Positions 7,913 through 14,428 of a stretch of 27,661 nt of DNA are shown in pieces; the stretch's first letter is position 1; every line of letters begins with the position of its first letter. The notes below the pieces were generated by a model. The model made no database searches. It worked only from the letters and a program-made list of their open reading frames with translations, and was not told where the DNA came from. Source of the stretch: a virus; IMG/VR virus record IMGVR_UViG_3300047317_000209, positions 1-27,661 of that record; one strand, written 5' to 3'. Position numbers and translations under genes: made by a program.

Positions 7913-8353
7913 TCAGCCCCGGTCGATCCGGGTCTTGAGGTGGTCCTGATTCGTCTGGAACTCGTCGAGCCAGCCCTCGGGCCCGGAGTGGGTGAGTGGC
8001 CCGGTGGTGGTACCGCGCCAGTCCCCGCCGCGGGACAGGTAGATCTCCGGCCGGCCGACGGGTGCCTGGTGCTTGTCTGCGGCGAAGCACCGCTGCCCCG
8101 CCTCGAACGCGAACGCGGTCAGCCCGTCGGGCTGGCGTTCCTCGGTGTGGCGGCGTGACGTGTCGTGCCGGATGTAGTGGGCCTGCTGCTGCCCCAGCTC
8201 GGTGGACTCGTCAACGCGGGTGGTCCAGCCGTTCAAATGCGGGGTGCAGTCGACCTCGCCGCACGTCGCGGGCCGGTAGTGGGTGGCCAGCGGGGAGCGG
8301 ATCTCGAAGCTGCGGTACGCCTGCACGGGCATGTTCGGTGTGATGCGGTTCAT
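7913..8353 (-). CDS. Conserved-looking phage protein of unknown function in tail module (146 aa)
   Basis: Start ATG 8353 overlaps the previous stop as TGATG. The 146-residue product begins MNRITPNMPVQAYRSFEIR, has a Cys pair (ATCGEVDCTPHLNGW) and a polar, His/Arg/Asp-rich body (QQAHYIRHDTSRRHTEERQ, GWLDEFQTNQDHLKTR). No signal peptide or membrane segment. It lies between the two tail-tube-like genes. I do not recognise a domain; its constant placement would suggest a structural or assembly role, but that is inference. Confidence 0.78.
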   Translation of the reverse strand: MNRITPNMPVQAYRSFEIRSPLATHYRPATCGEVDCTPHLNGWTTRVDESTELGQQQAHYIRHDTSRRHTEERQPDGLTAFAFEAGQRCFAADKHQAPVGRPEIYLSRGGDWRGTTTGPLTHSGPEGWLDEFQTNQDHLKTRIDRG

Positions 8354-9093
8354 CAGAAGCTCACCGCCACGGTGTTGATGTTGACGATCACGATGAAGCT
8401 CGCGGAAGTGAAGCCGCCGCTGGTGGTGGTGACGGCGCGGACGTAGCGGCGCACTGCCTGCGTGCCGCCCACCGCGATGCGCTGCGCGGTCCGGGCGGTC
8501 GTGGTGGCCGCGAAGGTCAGCCCGGTGACGTCCGCGAACGTGACGTTGTCCGCCGAGTCCTGGATCTTCACCGTGACGTCCGTCCCGGTCAGTGCCGCGA
8601 CCTGGAGGTACGCCTGCGCCCCGAACGCGGTCGCCGCGCCCTGGTCCAGGGACGCGCCGTTGGTGGCCGCCGTGTCGGTCCGCAACCCCGGGGTGAGCTG
8701 CTGCCCCCACTCCAGCCCGAACCCGTTGGCCTGCGCCTGCAGGGCGAACGTGAATGCCCCGTCGTCGGCGCGGCTCCCGTCGTACCCGATCTGCTTCGCG
8801 ACGATCGTCGCTGCCGGCGCGCCGAGGAGCGTGGTGTGGAGGTACGCCACGTGCACGTCCGCAGTGGGCAGCGCGGACAGCACCGGGTGCGCCTGGCCCA
8901 CTGCGGTGTTGAAGAACGCCGTCCACCCCATGTTGCCATCGCGCACGCCACCGATCCGTTCGGTTGCGCCCTTGTCAATGCCGGTCACGACCAGCGGCGC
9001 AGGCCCGCCGGACAGGCTCGGGGAGTTGACGTCCCCGCTGAGGTCGTAGCCGCCCACGTAGAGGCGGTCACCGAGCCCGGATTCCTTCGTCAT
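8353..9093 (-). CDS. Major tail / tail tube-like protein with C-terminal beta domain (246 aa)
   Basis: The ATG at 9093 follows AGGAGGCGGGGAC and overlaps the upstream stop (ATGA), so it is preferred over an upstream GTG/ATG frame. Residues about 10-165 form the tube-like part: RLYVGGYDLSGDVNSPSL, VTGIDKGATERIGG, GWTAFFNTA, SRADDGAFTFALQA. Residues about 165-246 (VTVKIQDSADNVTFADVTGL, QAVRRYVRAVTTTSGGF) look like an additional Ig-like/jelly-roll domain of the kind that decorates siphovirus tail tubes. Neighbours: tail terminator-like gene upstream, tail module downstream. A paralogous shorter gene follows at 7493-7903. Confidence 0.82.
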   Translation of the reverse strand: MTKESGLGDRLYVGGYDLSGDVNSPSLSGGPAPLVVTGIDKGATERIGGVRDGNMGWTAFFNTAVGQAHPVLSALPTADVHVAYLHTTLLGAPAATIVAKQIGYDGSRADDGAFTFALQAQANGFGLEWGQQLTPGLRTDTAATNGASLDQGAATAFGAQAYLQVAALTGTDVTVKIQDSADNVTFADVTGLTFAATTTARTAQRIAVGGTQAVRRYVRAVTTTSGGFTSASFIVIVNINTVAVSF

Positions 9094-9551
9094 GTCCCCG
9101 CCTCCTGGTCCCACAGGTCGTTGATGATGAGCGGCAACGTCAGGTCGATGACCCGGTACATCCGCCCGTCCTGATTGAGGTAGCCGGCCCGCCCCCGCAT
9201 GGGGTCGCCGTAGGCGCCGAGGAGGTCGACCGTGCGCAGCGCCCCGTCAAGGTCAAAGTCCGCGGAGTATGCGGCGCACAGGGCGTCGAGGGCCTTGAGC
9301 ATGTTGGGGTCGATCGCGTCGGGCGCCTCGGAGATCATCGGCGTGTAGAGGCGCCACATCAGGCCGAGGCGGACGCTCGTCGAGTCCAGGCCGGACGACT
9401 GGAGCGGGTCGAGCTCCTGCACCCACACCGCCGCGGTCACACCGCGCCCGGGTGCCGACTTGGGCTCGTGCCCGTTGACCTCGTCGAGGACACCAAGGGT
9501 TTCCGCGTGGGAGGTGACGCGCGCCATGATCTCGTCAATGTCCAGGGCCAT
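9090..9551 (-). CDS. Tail terminator-like protein (153 aa)
   Basis: 153 residues starting MALDIDEIMARVTSHAET, following the head-tail joining gene by 3 bases and overlapping the tail tube gene at its end. The pattern of an N-terminal helix, a central WVQELDPLQSSGL...LGLMWRLYTPM strand and a C-terminal YRVIDLTLPLIIND strand matches the small alpha/beta proteins that cap siphovirus tails and attach them to heads. Assignment rests on gene order (connector, HK97 gp10-like, terminator, tube) more than on motifs. Confidence 0.75.
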   Translation of the reverse strand: MALDIDEIMARVTSHAETLGVLDEVNGHEPKSAPGRGVTAAVWVQELDPLQSSGLDSTSVRLGLMWRLYTPMISEAPDAIDPNMLKALDALCAAYSADFDLDGALRTVDLLGAYGDPMRGRAGYLNQDGRMYRVIDLTLPLIINDLWDQEAGT

Positions 9552-9554
9552 GGG

Positions 9555-9941
9555 TCACAGCTCCCTGGTGTGCTGGTCGAGGATCCGCTGCATGGTCCGG
9601 TCGGCGCGGGACTCGACGCGCTGCTTGACGCGGCGGAACGTGCCGTAGCCCTTGAAGCGCGTGGACTCGTTCCGGGACGAGGTGCCTTCCAGCCACGGGC
9701 CGTAGACGACACCGCCGTCGGTGATGTCGAACCGGTCGGGAGTCCGGCGGTCGACGCGGACCTGCGACTCGTAGTACCCGGTCGGGTGCCGCAGCACTTG
9801 GTGGAGGATGCGGTGCACTTCGGCTTCGGCGTCGCGGGCGATCTCCTCGCCTGCGTCACGCGTCCACCGGGTGATCATGGAGGAGGCGCGCCCGTCGAAG
9901 AGGGGGCCCGACGCGGACACGCTGACGTTCTCACCGGCCAC
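9555..9941 (-). CDS. HK97 gp10-like neck/head-tail joining protein (128 aa)
   Basis: Starts at GTG 9941, 3 bases after the preceding stop. The 128 residues show an N-terminal strand (VSVSASGPLFDG), a long helix (RDAGEEIARDAEAEVHRILHQ), then TGYYESQVRVDRRTPDRFDI and VYGPWLEGTSSRN, ending in a basic helix (FRRVKQRVESRADRTMQRIL). The V-YGPWLEGT signature with flanking helix is typical of HK97 gp10-type proteins that join head and tail. Position between connector and tail terminator agrees. Confidence 0.8.
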   Translation of the reverse strand: MAGENVSVSASGPLFDGRASSMITRWTRDAGEEIARDAEAEVHRILHQVLRHPTGYYESQVRVDRRTPDRFDITDGGVVYGPWLEGTSSRNESTRFKGYGTFRRVKQRVESRADRTMQRILDQHTREL

Positions 9942-9944
9942 AGG

Positions 9945-11000
9945 TCACACCGCCCTCGTCCGGATCTTGCGGGCGTACACCGACTGGTCGACTTGCTCCC
10001 GCAGGTCCTTCAGGCCGTCGAGGGTGGCTTCCTTACCGGACGACCCGCTGCTGGCGCCGCTGGTGCGGAGGTACCCGGCCTGCTCCTGAAGCAGCCAGTT
10101 CTGCGCCTCCGCGACGGCGAGCTGGTGGATCAGCCCCGGGGGCGCCCACCGGGTCAGCGCGGTCCCGCCAGTTGCCGTCGCGGCGGTGGTGCCGTTGACG
10201 CCGCGCACGACGGTCAGGAGCCGCGGCGCGTAGATCGTGGACCCGGTGTGGGCGGCCAGGGTGCTGCCGTCGGCCGACCGGTCCACGATCAGGGTGTTAC
10301 CGGCGATGTCGCGGATCGTCATGCGCTCCGCGTCGAGGGTGATCGTCTCGCCCTCGTGGAACGCGGACCCGTCGGTGACGACGAGCAGCTGCTCGTTGTT
10401 CTTCGCCGTCAGTGGGGCCTGCAGCGTCTGCCCCGTCGAGGTGAGGCGTTTCCCGGTGACGCGCATCCGCTCCGCGCCCACGGTCAGCAGGTGACCCACG
10501 CCGGCCGCGGCGGAGTCCGACACGGTCACTGCGGTGGCCGCGGCGTCGACCCCGGTAGCGAGCACCCCGGCGGGGACCTGGTCGTTTGAGTAGCCCCACA
10601 GCCCGGTGATGCTGACCGCGCGCTGGTGGGTGTCCCCGGCCTGCCACGCCGCGCCCCGGTCCAGGCGGGTCTCAACCCGCGTGAACGGGGGGCAGCTGTT
10701 CACCGGTTCCAGGAACACTTCGTCAACGGGCACGGTCGTGTCGCCCGACGTGATCGCCGTTGCGCTGATCAGGTCGTTGTCGTCCAGGCGCAGCACCCAC
10801 GACCTCGGGGTCTGCGACGACGGCCAGTCGAACCACCGGGTGCCGGACACGGGCACGAACGTCCGGTTGCAGCGCGACGTCACGGCGCGTGCCGCAGCGT
10901 CCAGCGCACGGTCGAGCTGCGCGTCACTGCGCGCCGCGCTCGCCGCGTCCAGGGCGGACCTGATGTCCTCCCTGGTGCAAAACCAGGCTGTGTTGCCCAT
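9945..11000 (-). CDS. Head-tail connector with internal repeated beta module (351 aa)
   Basis: Residues 1-50 (FCTREDIRSALDAA, DRALDAAARAVTSRCNRTF) and the C-terminal 60 (GLIHQLAVAEAQNWLL, LDGLKDLREQVDQ) look like a gp6/gp15-type head-tail adaptor helical core. Between about 145 and 285 is a large beta-rich insert with a repeat: TVSDSAAAGVGHLLTVGAERMRVTG at 159-183 and TDGSAFHEGETITLDAERMTIRD at 209-231, the second followed by LIVDRSADGSTLAAHTG and a partial copy LLTVVRGVNGTTAATATGG. Adaptors are usually 100-200 residues, so the insert is notable. The same module type ends the 733-aa tail protein. The Shine-Dalgarno before ATG 11000 is weak (AAGGGCACAGGGC). Confidence 0.8.
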   Translation of the reverse strand: MGNTAWFCTREDIRSALDAASAARSDAQLDRALDAAARAVTSRCNRTFVPVSGTRWFDWPSSQTPRSWVLRLDDNDLISATAITSGDTTVPVDEVFLEPVNSCPPFTRVETRLDRGAAWQAGDTHQRAVSITGLWGYSNDQVPAGVLATGVDAAATAVTVSDSAAAGVGHLLTVGAERMRVTGKRLTSTGQTLQAPLTAKNNEQLLVVTDGSAFHEGETITLDAERMTIRDIAGNTLIVDRSADGSTLAAHTGSTIYAPRLLTVVRGVNGTTAATATGGTALTRWAPPGLIHQLAVAEAQNWLLQEQAGYLRTSGASSGSSGKEATLDGLKDLREQVDQSVYARKIRTRAV

Positions 11001-11073
11001 GCCCTGTGCCCTTGCTTTCTTGGCCGGCCACCCGGTGAAGGGTGGGCGGGGTCACGGTGAAGTGCTGCTGTGG

Positions 11074-11454
11074 TCAGGCGTCGTCGTCAGAGGCGGTCGC
11101 CGACGTACCGTCCGCCGGGTCGCCACCCGTCGAAGCGGCAGAAGAGCTCGCCGTCTGGGCCCTCTTGGAGCGGCTCGCCGTCTTGCGGGCACGCGACTGG
11201 GGGGCGCTGCCGCTCGTCCCGGGCGTATTCGGCTCCCTCTCGGAGAATGTCGACGAGTTGGTACCAGGAGCCTCCGGTGTCGGCGATGACTCCTCCTCGG
11301 CGGTGTCACCGGCGGCGACGCTCGCGCCCCCGTGAACGGTCGTCTTCGGCATGTCCTGTCCTTCCTGGCCACGACTCGGGTGACCGCAATGGGGGCACCG
11401 GGGTGCACCGACCGAGTAGGCGGCGGTGCACTCCGGGCAGACCCACGCGGACAC
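11074..11454 (-). CDS. Zinc-ribbon protein with low-complexity C-terminus (126 aa)
   Basis: Frame begins at GTG 11454, three bases after the stop of the upstream gene, with no good Shine-Dalgarno, so translation may be coupled. Residues 1-30 hold a zinc ribbon, WVCPECTAAYSVGAPRCPHCG, with two CXXC knuckles. The rest is Ser/Thr/Ala/Gly-rich with a basic patch (SRARKTASRSKRAQT) and an acidic end (TASDDDA), probably disordered. An internal ATG (MPKTTVHGG) at about 11352 has its own AGGAAGGACAGG leader and could give a shorter product without the ribbon. Sits between the putative decoration protein and the connector; function unknown. Confidence 0.7.
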   Translation of the reverse strand: MSAWVCPECTAAYSVGAPRCPHCGHPSRGQEGQDMPKTTVHGGASVAAGDTAEEESSPTPEAPGTNSSTFSEREPNTPGTSGSAPQSRARKTASRSKRAQTASSSAASTGGDPADGTSATASDDDA

Positions 11455-11456
11455 AG

Positions 11457-11894
11457 TCAGGCGCCCATCGCGGGCAGGTTCTCCGGGGCCCGCTGCGTCA
11501 TCAGGTCCCGGGTCAGCGCGGTGACCGCGCCCGCACCCGTCGAGGTGACCTTCACGAACTTGTAGCCATCGCTCAGGCTGGTGCCCTGCACCTCGAACAC
11601 CGCGGCGTTCTGCGTGGCCGCCGCAGCGGTGGTGACGACCGCGCCGGCCGCCTGGGTGCGCTTGGTCCACGCGTCGGAGGCGTTACCGGTGTTCGTGTAG
11701 TACTCGGTGACGCATGCGAGGTTCTGCGCCCCGGTACCGGCGCTGTCCTTCGCCTCCTGCAGCGTGTAGACGTCGCCGACGCCACCGGTGAGGAAGCACA
11801 GGAACGCCACGCCGCCCGCGTCCTGCAGGCTGACGTATACGCCGTCAGCGGCAGGGGTGGTGTTGAACAGCCTGCCGAGTGCCTTCTGAGCCAT
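11457..11894 (-). CDS. Putative capsid decoration protein (145 aa)
   Basis: 145 residues starting MAQKALGRLFNTTPAADGVY, located directly downstream of the major capsid gene after a hairpin, where decoration or head-fibre proteins usually lie. It is Ala/Thr/Gly-rich, with strands YVSLQDAGGVAFLCFLTGG, LACVTEYYTNTGNASDAWT and FEVQGTSLSDGYKFVKV, suggesting a small beta barrel. No recognisable catalytic motif. The decoration role is inferred from position, size and composition; another head accessory role is possible. Confidence 0.72.
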   Translation of the reverse strand: MAQKALGRLFNTTPAADGVYVSLQDAGGVAFLCFLTGGVGDVYTLQEAKDSAGTGAQNLACVTEYYTNTGNASDAWTKRTQAAGAVVTTAAAATQNAAVFEVQGTSLSDGYKFVKVTSTGAGAVTALTRDLMTQRAPENLPAMGA

Positions 11895-11948
11895 GGTCTT
11901 ACCTCTCGTCTACGGTCCTGCCGGGGCGACACTGCCGGCCCAGTGGGA

Positions 11949-11980
11949 GCCGACGCCGGGGGTTGAATGCCGGCGCCGGC
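11949..11980 (-). terminator. GC-rich hairpin after major capsid gene
   Basis: An 11-bp stem (GCCGACGCCGG paired to CCGGCGCCGGC, one mismatch) with a 10-base loop lies 7 bases after the capsid stop and 55 bases before the next start. There is no T-tract on the minus strand, which is common for actinobacterial terminators. It may act as a partial terminator or mRNA-stabilising 3' end that raises capsid expression relative to later genes. Confidence 0.5.
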
Positions 11981-11986
11981 CGGGGG

Positions 11987-13342
11987 TCAGTTCAGCTCGA
12001 TGAACGGCGACAACTTGTTCGCGGAGCCGTTCTGCGGGGTGATCGCGGACTTCAGCCACGGGCGGCCGTCGACACGCTGGATGATCCGGAACGTGGTCTT
12101 GTCGGACCCGAAGTTGAAGTCCGTCGAGGAGTCCGCCGACATGGACTGGCGGTCGCCGACCAGGTAGTACGACAGGTCGACGAACGACAGGTCGCCACGG
12201 GTGCCGAGCGCGGACGCCTTCTCCGTGATGATCAGCGGCCGGCCGAGCAGGCTCATCGGCATCGGGCCCGTCGCGTTGACGACGAACATGGCGTTACCGC
12301 CGGTGCCGACGGTCAGGGACATCTGCAGGAGCTGCGGGATCGCGTCCGGGGAGCAGATCCACACCGCGTTGTTCAGCGACGACGGGAGCATCTGCGCGTA
12401 CATCGCGATGATGTCGAGGTACTTGATGGTGCTGGCCGTGCCGCGGTTGACGGCGATGGCGGCCTTGTTGCCGGCGCCGCGGTAGCCGAGGGGCTCGCCG
12501 ACGCCGGAGCCGGTCTGGAACGCGGCGTCCTCGGAGAAACTGATGGCCTTCGGCCACAGGTTCTCGATCAGCGCGCTGAAGCTGATCGCCGAGTCCTGCA
12601 GCAACTCGTTCGGCACCGCGGACAGGCCGGTGAGCTTCTTCGCGTCGAGCTCGATGCGCCCGAACTTCGGAGAGCTGTCGGTGAGCGCCGCGCCTTCCTC
12701 ACCCCAGTAGGCGATCATGCCGCCGAACACGGAGCCCTGGTTTGTGGTCACGTCGATCATCGGGAACGGCACCCGCGCCGAGTCCATCGGAACGACCGTT
12801 GCCAGCGGACGGATCACCGAGGACTCCAGGGCGATCTGCATCAACTGCGACCGCAGGGTCTCCGGGACCAGGAACCCGCCGTCCGCCGGCGACACCGACG
12901 ATGCGGCGTTGCGCAGGGCGCCCAGCTTCTCGGGGTCCGCGCTGTTGTTCTTGTGCCAGATCGTCTTGGCGTAGTCCAGGGCGTTGTCGAAGTGCCCGTC
13001 GAGGACCGCGCCCGGCGCCGCCGGGTTGTGCGCGGTGCCCTGCCGGTGGGAGGTGAGCATGCTGCCCTTGGCGCCGCGGTTCTGCGGGTCCAGGTTGAGG
13101 CGCTTGACGTCCTTGTTGGTGACGTCGGCGCCCTGGTCGCGGAGGAACGTGGCGAGCTGCTTCTGCGTCTCCTCGGCGACGAGCCGGTTCAGGTCGGTGC
13201 CGTCGCCCTGCTGCTTGTTGGCGTAGGCGTCGATGAACTTGTGGAGGCTCTCGGGGGTCTCCGCGATGTTCTTGACCGCCGCGGGGTCGGCGAGCATCTC
13301 GCCCAGTTCGTCACTGGTGCGCGGGATGGTGGGGGTGGCCAT
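11987..13342 (-). CDS. Major capsid protein, HK97 fold
   Basis: 451 residues directly downstream of portal and protease. The first 110 or so residues are helical and charged (TPESLHKFIDAYANKQQ, RLVAEETQKQLATFLRDQG), like a delta/scaffold region that may be cleaved. From about residue 150 the HK97-type sequence follows: DGGFLVPETLRSQLMQIAL, SARVPFPMID, YWGEEGAALTDSSPKFGRI with ELDAKKLTGLSAVPNELLQD, then AAFQTGSGVGEPLG and a C-terminal DLSYYLVGDRQSM...TTFRIIQRVDGRPW. These are classic landmarks (E-loop entry, A-domain, P-domain). No separate scaffold gene is present, so the N-terminal region or the protease tail may serve as scaffold. Confidence 0.96.
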   Translation of the reverse strand: MATPTIPRTSDELGEMLADPAAVKNIAETPESLHKFIDAYANKQQGDGTDLNRLVAEETQKQLATFLRDQGADVTNKDVKRLNLDPQNRGAKGSMLTSHRQGTAHNPAAPGAVLDGHFDNALDYAKTIWHKNNSADPEKLGALRNAASSVSPADGGFLVPETLRSQLMQIALESSVIRPLATVVPMDSARVPFPMIDVTTNQGSVFGGMIAYWGEEGAALTDSSPKFGRIELDAKKLTGLSAVPNELLQDSAISFSALIENLWPKAISFSEDAAFQTGSGVGEPLGYRGAGNKAAIAVNRGTASTIKYLDIIAMYAQMLPSSLNNAVWICSPDAIPQLLQMSLTVGTGGNAMFVVNATGPMPMSLLGRPLIITEKASALGTRGDLSFVDLSYYLVGDRQSMSADSSTDFNFGSDKTTFRIIQRVDGRPWLKSAITPQNGSANKLSPFIELN

Positions 13343-13351
13343 GGCTCCTCC

Positions 13352-14428
13352 TCAGGATTCCGTCGCGCTGGACGACGCTGGGCCGGTAGTCAGAACTGCG
13401 AATGCCGCGGCCCACGAATCGGAGCCGGGAGTAGTGAGGGCTGCGAAGGCGTCGGCCCATGAGTCGGGCTCGATCGCCACGAGTTCGGGGCCGTGCTCGC
13501 CACGCATTTCGGCGATTGGTGCCGCCGGCTCCGGAGTCGGGGGGGCGTCCTCCGGGCCGGCGGCGGGCGCCTCGTCCTGCCCCGTCCCCACGGGTTCGGA
13601 CGCGGCGGTCTCAGGGGCGGCCACGGCAGCACGGACGGCTTCGGCGATCTGCTCGCCGATCGCGTCCCCAAGGCTGATCGTCAGGGCGATCGGCGCGGGC
13701 TGCTCCTGCTGCGCCTTCACATGGGGCGGGCCGGGCTTGGGCTGCGCCGGGCCGGCGTACCCGTAGGCGGCAGGGTCGAAGCGGGCGGCCATCTGCTCCG
13801 GCACGTCGTCCTCGGAGGCGCCGCCCGTAGGCAGCGCCACGTCCGCCAGTCCCGCAGCGACGGCGTCCGCCGCCTTGTACCAGGACTCGGCGCGCATGGC
13901 TTCCCGCCACTCGGCCGCTGTCCCGCCGGCTTTCGCGGCGTAGGCGTCGCTGATGTTGTCGCTGATGATGTCGAGGACTTCGGCCATCTTCGCCATCTCA
14001 GCTGAGTCGCCGAGGCACACCCCGGACGCTTCGTGGATCATGAGCATCGACTGGGGGGCCATCTCGATCCGGTCCGCGGCCATAGCGATAACGGAGGCGA
14101 TGCTGGCCGCGAGTCCGTCGACCTGGACGGTGACGTTCGCCGGGTGGGCGCGCAGGGCGTTGGCAATCGCCAGACCCTCGAATACGCTGCCGCCGGGGCT
14201 GTTCACGTGGACCCGCAGGGACGGCGAGGTGACCGCAGACAGGTCGGAGACGAACTGCTCCGCCGTCGCGCCGAACCAGCCCCCTACCTCGTCGTACAAG
14301 TACAGGGCCGCCTCGTCCGCCGAGGTGGCGTTGCGGATGCTGTACCAGTTCCGGGTGTCGCCTGCCTTGGCGCGGACGGTGTTAGCGCGTGCTGCGCCCG
14401 GGGCCTGCGGCACGTTGATCCAGGCCAT
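13352..14428 (-). CDS. ClpP-like (S14) prohead protease, with possible scaffold tail
   Basis: 358 residues from ATG 14428, which overlaps the portal stop (TGATG). Residues about 25-215 form a ClpP-type serine protease: VHVNSPGGSVFEGLAIANAL at 73-92, the nucleophile region DGLAASIASVIAM with Ser109, and MLMIHEASG with His132; the third residue is probably an Asp in the LDIISDNISD stretch or nearby. Residues about 225-358 are Ala/Pro/Glu-rich, with AIGEQIAEAVRAAVAAPETA and a repeated DSWADAFAALTTPG / DSWAAAFAVLTTG at the end. Such a tail could act as fused scaffold, since no scaffold gene is present. Acts in prohead maturation by cleaving capsid and scaffold. Confidence 0.92.
   Translation of the reverse strand: MAWINVPQAPGAARANTVRAKAGDTRNWYSIRNATSADEAALYLYDEVGGWFGATAEQFVSDLSAVTSPSLRVHVNSPGGSVFEGLAIANALRAHPANVTVQVDGLAASIASVIAMAADRIEMAPQSMLMIHEASGVCLGDSAEMAKMAEVLDIISDNISDAYAAKAGGTAAEWREAMRAESWYKAADAVAAGLADVALPTGGASEDDVPEQMAARFDPAAYGYAGPAQPKPGPPHVKAQQEQPAPIALTISLGDAIGEQIAEAVRAAVAAPETAASEPVGTGQDEAPAAGPEDAPPTPEPAAPIAEMRGEHGPELVAIEPDSWADAFAALTTPGSDSWAAAFAVLTTGPASSSATES

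Noticed and set aside
8839-8950. Idea that the window holds a bacterial host flank or tRNA attachment site near the integrase
   Set aside because: No tRNA cloverleaf, duplicated att core or host gene could be seen anywhere, and phage genes continue on both sides of the integrase.
11027-11046. Short stem GCCACCC/GGGTGGG before the connector gene
   Set aside because: Only six base pairs, expected by chance at this GC content.
11879-13462. Plus-strand open frame of 527 codons across the capsid gene
   Set aside because: Antisense shadow in GC-rich DNA; Arg/Gly/Val-rich translation without domains, while the minus-strand frame is a clear HK97 capsid.
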